Source: Bacteroidetes bacterium OLB10 (lineage in GTDB: Bacteria; Bacteroidota; Bacteroidia; AKYH767-A; OLB10). Taken from it: DNA of 64,000 nt. The stretch covers positions 1 to 64,000 of the forward strand of contig LNBX01000011.1 in NCBI GenBank assembly GCA_001567275.1. Direction: 5' to 3'. The notes beneath the pieces were generated by a model. The model ran no database searches, had not been told where the DNA came from, and was given only the letters and a program-made list of their open reading frames with translations. Shown here piece after piece: positions 33,735 to 44,655 of the stretch (position 1 is the first letter of the stretch; each line of letters begins with the position of its first letter). A program made the position numbers and the translations under genes.

Positions 33735-33767
33735 AACGAAAAAGGCTGCATCTTTTGGATACAGCCT
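33735..33767 (-). terminator. Rho-independent terminator after rpmA
   Basis: On the minus strand, AGGCTG...CAGCCT with inner pairing (GTATCC/GATGC) is followed by TTTTTCGTTTT. It lies between rpmA and lpxK. Confidence 0.8.
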
Positions 33768-33791
33768 CAGTAAATTTTTCTGAATTGCTGC

Positions 33792-34055
33792 TTATGCTTC
33801 AGCTGCAGGCTGAATGAAAACGTATGATTTGTTATCAGTTTTCTTTTTAAACATTACAGTACCGTCAATCAAAGCAAACAAGGTATGGTCTTTACCCATT
33901 CCTACACCATCACCTGCATTGTGTTTGGTGCCACGCTGACGAACGATAATATTACCGGCAATAGCTTTCTGACCACCATATATTTTTACACCGAGACGTT
34001 TACTGTGCGATTCGCGGTTGTTTTTTACTTTACCTTCACCTTTTTTATGTGCCAT
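33792..34055 (-). CDS. rpmA: Ribosomal protein L27
   Basis: 87 aa. [20 protein letters not shown] and [18 protein letters not shown] are diagnostic. The N-terminus begins directly with MAHKK-type text rather than the cleaved Firmicutes extension. It follows rplU by 20 nt as the usual L21-L27 pair of the large subunit. Confidence 0.98.
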   Translation of the reverse strand: MAHKKGEGKVKNNRESHSKRLGVKIYGGQKAIAGNIIVRQRGTKHNAGDGVGMGKDHTLFALIDGTVMFKKKTDNKSYVFIQPAAEA

Positions 34056-34075
34056 TTTCTTTCGATTTTAAATGA

Positions 34076-34387
34076 TTAAGCGTTGATAGCATTAATTTCA
34101 ATTTTGCTGAGATACTGACGGTGGCCATTCATCTTTTTGTAGCCTTTACGTCTTTTCTTCTTAAATACTAAAACTTTGTCGCCTTTCATATGGCTGATGA
34201 TTTTAGCAGAAACACTTGCATTGCTTAATACAGGTGCACCTACTTTTACTTTGCCATCATTATCCACAAGTAATACTTCACTGAATTTTACTTCTTCTCC
34301 TTCAGCACCTTCCAGACGGTGAACGAAAATCTGTTGCTTTTCTTCTACCTTAAATTGCTGACCGGCTATGTTAACTATTGCATACAT
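34076..34387 (-). CDS. rplU: Ribosomal protein L21
   Basis: 103 aa. [16 protein letters not shown], the central [16 protein letters not shown] and the basic [20 protein letters not shown]-binding tail are diagnostic. It is the first gene of the rplU-rpmA operon with its own promoter. Confidence 0.98.
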   Translation of the reverse strand: MYAIVNIAGQQFKVEEKQQIFVHRLEGAEGEEVKFSEVLLVDNDGKVKVGAPVLSNASVSAKIISHMKGDKVLVFKKKRRKGYKKMNGHRQYLSKIEINAINA

Positions 34388-34415
34388 GTTTTTACGTGTT
34401 TTTTCAAACGGACGG

Positions 34416-34446
34416 CAAAAGTAGGATTTTTTTCTTGAATAACAAA
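34416..34446 (-). promoter_or_regulatory. Promoter of rplU-rpmA
   Basis: On the minus strand, TTTG (34443-34446), a 19-nt spacer and TACTTTTG (34416-34423): an exact Bacteroidota consensus 28 nt before the rplU ATG. Confidence 0.85.
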
Positions 34447-34547
34447 TCTATCATTCAAATTTATTAAACGGATTTATTCACAGAACCAAAGCCTTTCGGA
34501 AAGGTTGAATTCGAATTTGCTACAAATCTGATATTTAGCTGGTTATA

Positions 34548-36935
34548 TTAATTTTTTACAACCTTAATACTCTTAACGCATTTGCCTGATTCATTCAACC
34601 TGACAAAATAAACTCCCGAACTAAACTCACTTCCAAGGGTAACAGAACCTGATGCAGGTAAAATTCCGGTTTGTTTAACTATTCGTCCTGCAATATCCGT
34701 AACGGTGATGGTGTTTGAAGTAGCATCTTTCGATTTATAATGTATCTGAATTACATCATTAAACGGATTGGGTGAAGCCGTAAGACTGATGTTATCGGTT
34801 TCGATGGTGTTGATTCCTGTTGCAGCAATAATTTCAAATTTATCAAAGCCTGCCTCTACAACATGACCTGAGTTGAACTGATCAGCCGTATAAACAGTCA
34901 GTGTCATATTTGCTGTAAGAGGGATTAGCCCCGTCAGGAAAAAAGTTTTATCAACCCATGTACCCATTCCCGGAGTGTTGGCTGTTGCTGTTTCAAGTGT
35001 AACAGTGGTTGAACCATTGTTTATTTTTATTATGAGTGAATCATTGGGGTTACCATTGCCACCGTCATTGTAAAACCAACGGGTATAAGTAATCGTAGGA
35101 TTAATAGCTCCTGTTAAATCGAATACCGGAGAAGTCAGTATAGCTGTTCCATTATCCACATCATTGGAGCCGGAGGAACTTGCATTAGGATTGTTATCTG
35201 TTACATAAGCCTGATCAAGACAATCTGTTTGGTCATCTTCATTGGGATTTGCATAGCCCGGACCAAACACAGCGGGGGTGCCATGTGGTACACCACGCTC
35301 CCAAAGGTTGGCACTTGAACCAGAAATTGTCCAGCCAAAGTCGAAAGAAAAATCATCATAGTAACCTTTGTCAAGAGCAATAATTACAGGTGAAGGATTT
35401 GCCTGAATGCCTATGGTTGTACATTGAGTGCGGTATCCCCATTTTCCTGCTGTAACATTATAAGAACCTAATACCATTGAAGGAATGGTAAAATTTCCTG
35501 AAGCATCAGCAGTGGTGCTGTATTCAAGTCCATTTCCTGAAAATGTTACATTGGCATTCGGAATCGGATTACTTGTTGCACTTTCAATTACCTGGCCTGT
35601 TAAAGATGTGCTTGCCATTGGAGCCAATGCCACATCCTGAGTGGTTACAACACCTGAAGAAAGAGAAATTCCGGTAATAACCTTGGTTACATATCCTGCT
35701 GCCGAAACCTGAATATCATACGTGCCGGCATTCACTGTTCCGGTTTTATACTCTCCGTTTGCTTTTGAGTTTTTAGTAATATTAGTATTAAGGATTTGAA
35801 TGGTTGCATTGAAAATAGGAGAGCCTGTAATGCTGTCAGTAACTATGCCCTCGAGGTAGCATGCACGCTGGTAAGTAGGTTCCAGAACGAATAATCCGTT
35901 ATTGATATCTGAAACAACCAAAATACCTGAAGGCAGGTAAGGGAATACTCCCCAGTCACCTTTAAAACCATCACCAGAACCTTGTGTGTAGGTATCGTAC
36001 CAGCCTACGTTCACCATATTATCTGGACGGGTAACATCTGTAATTACCACACCATCTTTGTACCATGATGTCACTGCAAAATCACCTCCGTTTTTCTGAA
36101 TGATATGCGTATTGTGCACAATGGAGCCTGAGCCGGGCGTAATCTGAATCCGATCCAGTTCAGTGATATTGGAAGGATTGGAAACATCATAAGCTGTGAG
36201 GTAAGAATCAGAAACTTCATCGGTAGTAAACAAGTACTGGCTGTTGGTAGAAAGCCATGAGTTGTGAGTGAAATTGCCGGGAGTAACTTTAACGCCTACA
36301 GGGACAGGATTGGCTTTGTTTGAAATATCGTAAATGGTAAAATCGCCATTGTAAATATGACAGGCATAAAAATAATTTCCACGTATATACCCATCATGAA
36401 CATAAGCACCGGGAGTGTGTCCTACATAATTGGGACTAAGTGGATTGGTAGCAATATCAGCAATCACGGTTGCTCCCTGAAAAAGATTGGAGCCATGCAG
36501 ATATACATATCCGTCTTCAATATGCAGAGAGTGGATAGAATTTAACTGACCACTTATTGCTCCATTGCCTGTCCAGTCAATTGCAGGTGCTGCATTGGGC
36601 AGTTGTGATAAATCTACAATCTGCAAACCTCCTCCGCCTTCTGTAGTAACATAGGCATAGTGGTCATAAGTTTTTACCTCGCGCCATTGCGAATTAGGGC
36701 CTGGAACCAATACCACTTCTACAGGGTTTGAAGGATTGCTAACATCTACGATAGAAAGTCCGGAGGTTGTCCCCACAAGAGCATATTCAACTCCTGAAGG
36801 CGATGTCCATCCTCCGATATTTGCCAACTCATCATTCTGATAAGGTAGATTGCTCAGAAAAGAAATATTAAAATTTTGTGCATTCAGGCTAACACTTGCA
36901 AAGAGCATTGCAAGCATAAAAGTAAATCTGTTCAT
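34548..36935 (-). CDS. T9SS-secreted choice-of-anchor B family protein
   Basis: 795 aa with a signal peptide (MNRFTFMLAMLFASVSLNAQ). Residues about 20-350 are LVIVD repeats of the choice-of-anchor B type (LSIVDVSNPSNPVEVVLV, LQIVDLSQLPN, TAYDVSNPSNITEL). Two carboxypeptidase-regulatory-like modules follow (VTDSITGSPIFNATIQI and VIESATSNPIPNANVTFSG), then a jelly-roll-like region and a type A sorting domain (LTASPNPFNDVIQIHYKS...SGVYFVRLNESGKCVKSIKV). It is a surface or secreted protein of unknown ligand. A promoter lies just upstream. Confidence 0.9.
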   Translation of the reverse strand: MNRFTFMLAMLFASVSLNAQNFNISFLSNLPYQNDELANIGGWTSPSGVEYALVGTTSGLSIVDVSNPSNPVEVVLVPGPNSQWREVKTYDHYAYVTTEGGGGLQIVDLSQLPNAAPAIDWTGNGAISGQLNSIHSLHIEDGYVYLHGSNLFQGATVIADIATNPLSPNYVGHTPGAYVHDGYIRGNYFYACHIYNGDFTIYDISNKANPVPVGVKVTPGNFTHNSWLSTNSQYLFTTDEVSDSYLTAYDVSNPSNITELDRIQITPGSGSIVHNTHIIQKNGGDFAVTSWYKDGVVITDVTRPDNMVNVGWYDTYTQGSGDGFKGDWGVFPYLPSGILVVSDINNGLFVLEPTYQRACYLEGIVTDSITGSPIFNATIQILNTNITKNSKANGEYKTGTVNAGTYDIQVSAAGYVTKVITGISLSSGVVTTQDVALAPMASTSLTGQVIESATSNPIPNANVTFSGNGLEYSTTADASGNFTIPSMVLGSYNVTAGKWGYRTQCTTIGIQANPSPVIIALDKGYYDDFSFDFGWTISGSSANLWERGVPHGTPAVFGPGYANPNEDDQTDCLDQAYVTDNNPNASSSGSNDVDNGTAILTSPVFDLTGAINPTITYTRWFYNDGGNGNPNDSLIIKINNGSTTVTLETATANTPGMGTWVDKTFFLTGLIPLTANMTLTVYTADQFNSGHVVEAGFDKFEIIAATGINTIETDNISLTASPNPFNDVIQIHYKSKDATSNTITVTDIAGRIVKQTGILPASGSVTLGSEFSSGVYFVRLNESGKCVKSIKVVKN

Positions 36936-36960
36936 TTGTTTGATTTTATATAAAGGATGA

Positions 36961-36990
36961 CAAAAGTATTAATTGTCAGATTACATCAAA
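36961..36990 (-). promoter_or_regulatory. Promoter of the choice-of-anchor B gene
   Basis: On the minus strand, TTTG (36987-36990), an 18-nt spacer and TACTTTTG (36961-36968), 25 nt before the ATG. Confidence 0.75.
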
Positions 36991-37101
36991 TTATTTTAAC
37001 AGATAATCGCTGTGTATGTAGCAATCAGTGTAATGGTATGACAAATGAGCATTAGCAGGAATGGGTGACACAGAAGATGAAAAATGAATTTTTACGTCTT
37101 G

Positions 37102-38259
37102 TTATTGATTTTTTCTGAACAGGCAGCCAAACATAGTGTCGGCATGATGGCTGTATCCATGAAAAACTTTTTGCTGTATGAGAGTAAGATTGCAATCAGA
37201 TGAGAGCAACTTAGCATTAAGTTCATTTTCTTTGGCAAAGGCGGAACAGGTGATGTAAAGCAACAACCCGTCAACTTTCAAAAAAGGAATTACCTTCTTG
37301 ATAATATTTAACTGAAGTTTGGCAAAGTCATCAATTTTCGACTCATCAAAATTCCACATATTTTCAGGGGAACGACTCCATGTGCCGGAACCCGAACAAG
37401 GTACATCTGCTACAATACCATCAAAGATATTGTTGAAGGAAGGTGTTTTTTTCAGGTCAAGTTGCTGAATTTTATAATTCTTTACCTGCGCTTTTCGCAG
37501 GCGGATTTGCGCATTTTCCAAAACAGAAACTCTGTTGTCTGTAAGTAAAAAATTTACTTCAGGAAAACGATTGGCAATCATCAGCGTTTTGCCTCCCGAA
37601 CCACTGCAACAATCCCACCAGTTGCCCATGATTTTTTCGGGTAACAATGTCAATGTTTCCTGTGATGAAAAATCCTGAATTTCAAAATATCCTTCCAGAT
37701 AGGAGGAAAGAGAGGTGAGTGAAGTAATTGGCAGAAATCCTGATGCATTTTTGTGAGTAACTACAGGTGTAATTTCCGAGTCCAGTAATTCATCTGCAAC
37801 TCTTTTTTCATAGCCATGTCGAATTCTTATCCATACATAAGGTTGCTGAAAGAGCGACTCGGCAAATGCATTTGCATCAATTCCTTCAGAAAGATGCCGG
37901 ATAAATGGAAACGCGTCATCAAACGACAGCACAGATGTTGATTTTTGTAATGCTATTAATCGTTCATTGATAAGCAACTTTTCAGTAAGTGAATACTTGT
38001 TGAAAAGATATTCGCTTAACAAATTTTTTTCGCCTGTTAAGTAAAAACTGTAAGCCAATCTTTCTTCTTCACTGCACCGGTTGAAGAGTTTGGCACAACG
38101 GTAATATGAGAAACATCCTGAAGAAATAATTTTTCTGTCGCGACTGCCTAACTGTTTATGCTGCCTGAAATAGTTTTTCAGATAGTGATGCAGGGGTACA
38201 GAAAAATCAAAACCGGCAATAATGCCGGTTATTTGATTCATGATTGTTTGTTCGCGCAT
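37102..38259 (-). CDS. RsmB/NOL1-type RNA (cytosine-5) methyltransferase
   Basis: 385 aa. The SAM-binding and catalytic motifs of the RsmB/NSUN family are visible: WWDCCSGSGGKTLMIA (motif I), VLLTD-like LLTDNRVSVLENAQIRLR, DVPCSGSGTWSRSPE (motif IV with the catalytic PC) and LLYITCS (motif VI, with the second Cys). The N-terminal 150 residues resemble the NusB-like RNA-binding part. It probably methylates 16S rRNA cytosine. It starts 1 nt after the parC stop. Confidence 0.88.
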   Translation of the reverse strand: MREQTIMNQITGIIAGFDFSVPLHHYLKNYFRQHKQLGSRDRKIISSGCFSYYRCAKLFNRCSEEERLAYSFYLTGEKNLLSEYLFNKYSLTEKLLINERLIALQKSTSVLSFDDAFPFIRHLSEGIDANAFAESLFQQPYVWIRIRHGYEKRVADELLDSEITPVVTHKNASGFLPITSLTSLSSYLEGYFEIQDFSSQETLTLLPEKIMGNWWDCCSGSGGKTLMIANRFPEVNFLLTDNRVSVLENAQIRLRKAQVKNYKIQQLDLKKTPSFNNIFDGIVADVPCSGSGTWSRSPENMWNFDESKIDDFAKLQLNIIKKVIPFLKVDGLLLYITCSAFAKENELNAKLLSSDCNLTLIQQKVFHGYSHHADTMFGCLFRKNQ

Positions 38260-38260
38260 G

Positions 38261-40426
38261 CTAAATTTCCATTTTCATCTGCACCCGTTGTGTAGCAGGA
38301 GATTTTTTTGCTTCCGGTTTTTTGGAATGATTTGCGTTGAATTCAAAAATATCAGGCTCACTTTCTTTATCGGTTTTCTTTGATTCCTTTGGTGTTTCAC
38401 TGCTGCCGGAAGATTTAGGCTTTGATACTTCTGTAATTTTATGTACAGGAAACTTGGTGAGGATATTACCGATTGCCGAACGGTTTTTGATTAAAATCTC
38501 ATTGAAATTGACATTGAATGTCGTGTTTTTCAGTTTCGGCCGGGGCTTCAGTATAATCTGAATGGTAGGTGCATCATTTACTCCCGAAACTCCAAGATAA
38601 ACCACTTTAGAATTTTCGGAACCTTTGGTGAGGTCATACACTTTCTCTCTGGTTACTCCTGAAATAACAAACCGTTTGATGTACAAATCACCTCTGGCAC
38701 CATCTCTGTAAACCATGTTGTAAACGGTACCTTCGTCATTCTTTTCAAATATTTTTATAAAGCGAATGTCTTTCCCGTAATAACCTTTGTCGGCAATTTT
38801 GTTTACTACAAATTTTCCGTCACCGGTCAATGCCAGTATATCATCAATATCTGAACATTCACTTACCAGTTCATCCTTCTTCATGCCATAGCCTGCAAAG
38901 CCTTCCTCTCTGTTAACGTATAGTTTCGCATTATTGATGACAACTTTCCTTACTTCAATCTGCTCAAATCCTTCTTCGCTGATGAGGGTTTTACGTTCGC
39001 GGCCTTTGCCATATTTTTTCAGAAGTTCTTTAAAATAAGTAATGGCATAAGTGGTGAGGTTCTTGAGATTTTCTTTTACTCCTTTAATTTTTTCATTCAG
39101 TGCCTTGATATGTTCATCAGCTTTGAAGGAATCAAATTTAGAGATACGCTTGATTTTTATCTCTGTAAGATTTACGATATCTTCCTCGGTAACTTCGCGT
39201 TTCAGCATTTTTTTGAAAGGTGTCAAACCTTTATCAATGGCTTTAATTACGGCTTCCCAAGTTTCGCATTCTTCAATTTTGCGATAGATACGGTTTTCGA
39301 TAAATATTTTTTCGAGAGAAGAGAAATGCCAGTCTTCCATCAATTCGCTGAGTTCAATCTCCAGTTCGCGTTTCAGCAGTTCCACAGTATTGAATGTAGA
39401 TTCTTTAAGAATATCATTCACACTCATAAACTCAGGCTTACCGTCACGTATTACACAAGAATTGGGCGATATGCTCACTTCGCAATTGGTGAAGGCATAC
39501 AATGCTTCAATGGTTTTGTCAATATCTTCAGAGGAATCGGGGTGGAGATAAATGGCAATTTCAACTTCGGCAGCCGTGTTATCTTCCACTTTTTTAATCT
39601 TAATCTTACCCTTATCGTTAGCAGCAAGTATAGATTCAATCAGTGATGATGTTGTGGTGCCGAACGGAATCTGTTTGATCAGTAAAGTTTTACGGTCTTT
39701 CTGTTCAATCACTGCTCTCACCTTAATTCTTCCGCCACGAATACCTTCGTTGTAGTTTCTGAAATCGGCTATTCCTCCGGTAGCAAAATCAGGAAGTATA
39801 TTGGTTTTCTTCTTTCTTAAAACATCAATAGAACCCTGTATGAGTTCACAAAAATTATGAGGGAGAATTTTACAGGCAAGTCCTACGGCAATACCTTCAA
39901 CACCTGAAGCCAGCAACAGCGGAAATTTAACAGGTAGTGAAACAGGTTCTTTATTTCTTCCGTCATAAGACAATTGCCAAACGGTAGTCTTGGGATTATA
40001 CACTACATCGAGAGCAAATTTCGAAAGACGAGCCTCAATATATCGGGGTGCTGCTGCTGCATCACCGGTATAAATATTTCCCCAGTTACCCTGTGTGTCT
40101 ATCAGCAAGTCACGCTGCCCGATTTGTGTCAGTGCATCACCGATGGAAGCATCGCCATGAGGATGATACTTCATGGTGTTACCAATGATGTTTGCCACTT
40201 TGTTGTAGCGTCCGTCTTCCATTTCCCACATGCTGTGAAGTATTCTTCGCTGCACGGGTTTCAGTCCGTCATCAAGATAGGGCACAGCACGCTCCAGAAT
40301 TACATACGATGCATAATCCAGAAACCAGTTCTGATACATGCTGCTAATAGGTCTTGTTGGTTGTTCGGCAATAGAAGGTAATTGCTCTTTGGGGGCTTGT
40401 TTGTTTTTGTCTTTTGCTTTGCTCAT
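38261..40426 (-). CDS. parC: DNA topoisomerase IV subunit A
   Basis: 721 aa. SSMYQNWFLDYASYVILERAVPYLDDGLKPVQRRIL, YHPHGDAS and a Tyr in APRYIEARLS (catalytic tyrosine) identify a type IIA subunit A. The C-terminal half reads as the DNA-wrapping region, ending in a Ser/Lys/Pro-rich tail. Many Bacteroidota ParC proteins are nearer 850-900 aa, so the C-terminal domain is short. It pairs with parE 33 nt upstream; together they decatenate chromosomes. Confidence 0.93.
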   Translation of the reverse strand: MSKAKDKNKQAPKEQLPSIAEQPTRPISSMYQNWFLDYASYVILERAVPYLDDGLKPVQRRILHSMWEMEDGRYNKVANIIGNTMKYHPHGDASIGDALTQIGQRDLLIDTQGNWGNIYTGDAAAAPRYIEARLSKFALDVVYNPKTTVWQLSYDGRNKEPVSLPVKFPLLLASGVEGIAVGLACKILPHNFCELIQGSIDVLRKKKTNILPDFATGGIADFRNYNEGIRGGRIKVRAVIEQKDRKTLLIKQIPFGTTTSSLIESILAANDKGKIKIKKVEDNTAAEVEIAIYLHPDSSEDIDKTIEALYAFTNCEVSISPNSCVIRDGKPEFMSVNDILKESTFNTVELLKRELEIELSELMEDWHFSSLEKIFIENRIYRKIEECETWEAVIKAIDKGLTPFKKMLKREVTEEDIVNLTEIKIKRISKFDSFKADEHIKALNEKIKGVKENLKNLTTYAITYFKELLKKYGKGRERKTLISEEGFEQIEVRKVVINNAKLYVNREEGFAGYGMKKDELVSECSDIDDILALTGDGKFVVNKIADKGYYGKDIRFIKIFEKNDEGTVYNMVYRDGARGDLYIKRFVISGVTREKVYDLTKGSENSKVVYLGVSGVNDAPTIQIILKPRPKLKNTTFNVNFNEILIKNRSAIGNILTKFPVHKITEVSKPKSSGSSETPKESKKTDKESEPDIFEFNANHSKKPEAKKSPATQRVQMKMEI

Positions 40427-40459
40427 TTGCTGATGTTGCTTTGCTGAATTAATAATGTG

Positions 40460-42322
40460 TTATGCTTCGGTTTCTTCAGGCTCCAGTTCTTCTTCCAGTC
40501 GCAGGTTGTTGATGATAAAATCCTGTCTTTCGGGAGTATTTTTTCCCATGTAATAATCCAGCAGATGCTGTACCGACCCTTCACCTTCTATACGCACAGG
40601 TTCTATTCTCATTTTTTTACCGATGAAATTTTTAAATTCATCAGGCGAAATTTCTCCAAGACCTTTGAATCGTGTTATCTCAGGCTTGCTTCCCAGTTTA
40701 GCCACTGCATTGATGCGCTCCTGTTCATTGTAGCAATAAATAGTTTCCTTTTTATTTCTCACTCTGAAAAGAGGTGTCTGAAGGATGAATACATGGTTGT
40801 TCTTTACTAATTCAGGGAAAAACTGCAGGAAGAAAGTAAGCAGAAGCAAACGAATGTGCATACCATCCACATCGGCATCTGTTGCAATCACAATTCTGTT
40901 GTAACGCAACTCGTCCAGTCCGTCTTCAATATTCAATGCATTCTGCAACAGGTTAAATTCTTCGTTTTCGTAAACAATCTTTTTGGTAAGTCCGAAACTG
41001 TTCAGAGGTTTTCCTTTCAGACTGAAAACAGCCTGGGTATTTACATCACGTGATATGGTAATGGATCCGCTTGCAGAATCTCCCTCTGTAATAAATAATG
41101 TTGACTCAAACCTCTCAGGTGCTTTGGAGTTGAGATGAATACGGCAGTCACGTAATTTTTTATTGTGGAGATTTGCTTTCTTGGCACGTTCATTGGCTAA
41201 TTTTTTTATACCTGCGATTTCTTTGCGCTCACGTTCACTCTGCTGAATTTTCTTAAGCCAAGCATCAGCTGTTTCAGGATTTTTATGGAGAAAATTATCA
41301 AGATTTGTTTTTACAAAATCATTTATCCAGTTGCGCAGCGAAGGGCCGTTGGGATAAGTATTTTGCGATCCTAATTTTGTTTTGGTTTGTGATTCAAAAA
41401 CGGGTTCCTGTATGCGTATGCTGATGGCAGCTTCAATGCCTTCGCGAATATCGCTAGGGTCGAAATCTTTCTTGTAAAACTCACGTACTGTTTTAACCAC
41501 AGCTTCCCGGAAAGCAGCAAGATGCGTTCCTCCTTGTGTGGTATGTTGTCCGTTTACGAATGAAAAATACTCTTCACCGTAAGACGGAGTGTGAGTAAAT
41601 GCAATTTCAATGTCTTTATCGCGCAGATGAACTATCGGATATAAAACTTCTTCGCTGAGGTTTGCTTTTAACAAATCCAACAAGCCGTTTTGAGAGTAAA
41701 ATTCTTTGCCGTTGAAATTCAGTTTCAGTCCAACATTCAGAAATGCATAGTTGTTGAGCATTCTCTCAATATATTCGTGATTGAATTTAAAGTCATTGAA
41801 TACTTCATCATCAGGAATGAAACTCACCAGAGTACCATCCTGCAGGTCGCAGGGTTTTTCTTTCAGTTGTTTTTCGAGTTCGCCACGCTTAAACTCAGCA
41901 ATAGTTGTTTTGCCATCGCGCACCGACTGCACTTTGAAAAAGGAGGAAAGGGCATTTACCGCTTTAGTACCAACACCGTTCAGTCCAACTGATTTCTGAA
42001 AAGCCTGTGAGTCGTACTTGCCACCCGTATTTATTTTCGAAACACAGTCAACCACTTTCCCCAACGGAATACCACGGCCATAATCTCTCACGGTAACCTG
42101 TCCGTCTTTTACGGTTACATCTATTTGCTTTCCGTAGCTCATCACATACTCGTCAATGGAGTTGTCAATCACTTCCTTCAGCAACACGTAAATACCGTCA
42201 TCGCGCGATGTGCCATCACCAAGTTTTCCAATATACATTCCCGGACGAAGTCGGATATGCTCCTTCCAGTCGAGGCTCTGAATACTGTCTTCGTTGTAGT
42301 TATGAGTTGATTTTTTAGCCAT
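40460..42322 (-). CDS. parE: DNA topoisomerase IV subunit B
   Basis: 620 aa. The GHKL ATPase has [14 protein letters not shown] (catalytic Glu and Asn), [11 protein letters not shown] and [27 protein letters not shown]. The TOPRIM domain has [12 protein letters not shown] and [23 protein letters not shown]-like [13 protein letters not shown] follows. It is the first gene of parE-parC-rsmB on the minus strand. Confidence 0.96.
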   Translation of the reverse strand: MAKKSTHNYNEDSIQSLDWKEHIRLRPGMYIGKLGDGTSRDDGIYVLLKEVIDNSIDEYVMSYGKQIDVTVKDGQVTVRDYGRGIPLGKVVDCVSKINTGGKYDSQAFQKSVGLNGVGTKAVNALSSFFKVQSVRDGKTTIAEFKRGELEKQLKEKPCDLQDGTLVSFIPDDEVFNDFKFNHEYIERMLNNYAFLNVGLKLNFNGKEFYSQNGLLDLLKANLSEEVLYPIVHLRDKDIEIAFTHTPSYGEEYFSFVNGQHTTQGGTHLAAFREAVVKTVREFYKKDFDPSDIREGIEAAISIRIQEPVFESQTKTKLGSQNTYPNGPSLRNWINDFVKTNLDNFLHKNPETADAWLKKIQQSERERKEIAGIKKLANERAKKANLHNKKLRDCRIHLNSKAPERFESTLFITEGDSASGSITISRDVNTQAVFSLKGKPLNSFGLTKKIVYENEEFNLLQNALNIEDGLDELRYNRIVIATDADVDGMHIRLLLLTFFLQFFPELVKNNHVFILQTPLFRVRNKKETIYCYNEQERINAVAKLGSKPEITRFKGLGEISPDEFKNFIGKKMRIEPVRIEGEGSVQHLLDYYMGKNTPERQDFIINNLRLEEELEPEETEA

Positions 42323-42669
42323 GATTTTAAATTTTCTTAATTGATTCTGACAAAGTGCCGGCAGATAAATCTGTGAAGGCTGAAATTATATGTTATTGTA
42401 AAGCTGATGCGATGACTGCGGTTTGCATTTTAAACACAGCTTTGTTAAAAAACAGGCGGCAAAAATAATATTCCCTGCATGAGGAACTCCCACTTAATAC
42501 TGATTGTTAAAAAAATGAAAGTGCTTTTATTTAAACTGCTTAATAATCAACTGAAATAAAATTTTATTTTCATGGCTCAATGGAAAAAAGCTGTATCCTG
42601 TTTCAAAAAAAATCCAATAAAAAAACCGGATGGGCGTTTTAATAGTTTATTTTTAACCGATTTTAATAA
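42323..42669. other. Divergent intergenic region between parE and porX
   Basis: 347 bases without a gene. A minus-strand TATTTTTG (42460-42467) could be the -7 of parE, though no good -33 accompanies it. The plus-strand side is very A/T-rich and shows no clear promoter. No RNA structure stands out. Confidence 0.5.
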
Positions 42670-44225
42670 ATGGAAATGCAACGTATATTATGGGCGGATG
42701 ATGAGATAGATTTGCTGAAGCCGCATATTTTATTTTTAACTGAAAAAGGATACGAAACCGTTACTGCTCACAGCGGTAATGACGCTATTGAATTATTCCG
42801 GAAAGAACCTTTTGATATTGTTTTTCTGGATGAAAATATGCCCGGACTGAGTGGTATTGAAACACTTCTTCGCATTAAAAACATGAATGAAAACATTCCT
42901 GTGGTGATGATTACAAAGAGCGAAGAAGAAACCATCATGGAAGATGCTATCGGATCTAAAATTGCTGATTATCTCATTAAGCCTGTAAATCCTAAACAAA
43001 TTTTGCTTTCGCTGAAGAAAAATCTGGAAACCAAAAGACTGGTAAGTGAAAAAACCAATACACAATATCAGCAGGAATTCAGGCAGATAGGAATGATGCT
43101 TGGCGACCGGCTAACACATCAGGGTTGGGTTGAGTTGTATAAAAAACTAATATACTGGGAACTGCAACTTGAAAATATCAATGACGACAGTATGCACGAA
43201 ATTTTAGTGCAGCAAAAAGAAGAGGCGAACAGACTTTTCTCAAAATTTGTAGAGAGCAACTATATTTCCTGGTTAAAGAATCCGGAGAAAGATGCCCCGC
43301 TGATGTCGCAGCATTTGCTGAAGCGCAGAGTTATTCCCGCTGCCGAAAGTGACGACACTCCGGTGTTTATGCTGTTGATAGACAATTTGCGCTTCGACCA
43401 GTGGAAAATAATTGAACCGGCTATTTCAGAGTTGTTTCGGGTGGTAGAAGAAGATACTTATTACAGCATATTACCTACAGCCACACAGTATGCACGAAAC
43501 AGCATTTTTGCAGGCATACTTCCTTCGGAAATTGAAAAGATGCATCCCAAATGGTGGACTTATGACGATGATGAGGGTGGAAAGAATAATCACGAAGAAG
43601 AACTGTTGCTTGACCAGATACAACGGCTCAGAAAAAATATTAAAACTTCGTACACCAAAATAACCAACCTCGATGCAGGAAAAGATATGGTGGATAATAT
43701 TCCTAATCTTTTCAATAATAAGCTGAATGTGATTGTGTATAATTTTGTGGATATGCTCTCCCATGCTCGTACCGACATGCAGGTAATCCGCGAACTTGCA
43801 GATGATGAGTCAGCTTATCGTTCAATTACAAAATCATGGTTTGAACATTCACCTTTGTTGGAGGCATTAAAACGCATTGCACAAAAAAATGTAAAACTTA
43901 TTATCACTACCGACCATGGAACCATTCGTGTGAAAGAGCCTTCAAAAATTATTGGCGACAGAACAACCAACACCAATCTTCGTTATAAACAGGGGAAAAA
44001 CCTTAATTATGAAAAGCGTGATGTGTTTGAAATTAAAAATCCTGCTGAAGCATTTCTGCCACGTGTAAATGTGAGTACCACATACGTTTTTGCAAAACAG
44101 GATAAATTTTTGCTTATCCCAATAATTACAATCATTACGTGAATCATTACCGTAACACATTTCAGCATGGAGGTGTTTCGCTCGAAGAGATAATTGTGCC
44201 ATACATTACACTCGTGACAAAATAA
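42670..44225 (+). pseudogene. porX: PorX-type response regulator with PglZ/alkaline phosphatase domain, frameshifted as read
   Basis: PorX is the response regulator that controls T9SS gene expression. The receiver domain has DDE (10-12), the phospho-acceptor D54 in FLDENMPG and the switch residues in MITKSEEE. The rest is the PglZ-type phosphatase domain (FMLLIDNLRFDQW, TATQYARNSIFAGILPSEI, YNFVDMLSHA, TTDHGTIRV). As read, the frame stops after 490 aa at 44142. Adding one T to the T5 run at 44107-44111 gives [20 protein letters not shown]...VPYITLVTK, ending at TAA 44223-44225 for 518 aa, the length I recall for characterised PorX. The tail after the run is therefore normal but out of frame. 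Confidence 0.9.
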
Positions 44226-44229
44226 GGTT

Positions 44230-44655
44230 ATGGCAGATGAAAAAACGTTCGTCTGTAAGAATCTTTCAGAACTGAATGTTATTGCAGAACAAATTGCTGA
44301 ACTGCTGAAAAATTCAAACATTGTTTTGTTTAAAGGTGAAATGGGTGCAGGAAAAACCACGCTCATCAGCCTTATTTGCAAGTATTACGGAGTGACAGAC
44401 AACGTCAGCAGTCCAACATTTTCTATTGTAAACGAGTATCACACATCCGAAGGTGAAATAATCTATCATTTCGATTTTTACAGAATCAATAAGCTGAGTG
44501 AGGTGTATGATTTGGGATATGAGGACTATTTTTTCAGTGGAAACAAATGTCTCATAGAATGGCCTGAAAAGATTGAACCACTGATAAATTTTGATTCAGT
44601 TCTTGTTCTTATGGATGTTAAAGACGAAATTCGCACCATAAAAGTAAGACTATGA
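44230..44655 (+). CDS. tsaE: tRNA threonylcarbamoyladenosine biosynthesis ATPase
   Basis: 141 aa. Walker A is GEMGAGKTT (36-44), VSSPTFSIVNEY is the switch I-like region and HFDFYRI follows, all typical of TsaE (YjeE). It is the ATPase of the TsaBDE complex making t6A37 in tRNAs. It starts 4 nt after the restored porX stop, and its own stop overlaps the next ATG by 4 nt. Confidence 0.96.
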   Translation: MADEKTFVCKNLSELNVIAEQIAELLKNSNIVLFKGEMGAGKTTLISLICKYYGVTDNVSSPTFSIVNEYHTSEGEIIYHFDFYRINKLSEVYDLGYEDYFFSGNKCLIEWPEKIEPLINFDSVLVLMDVKDEIRTIKVRL

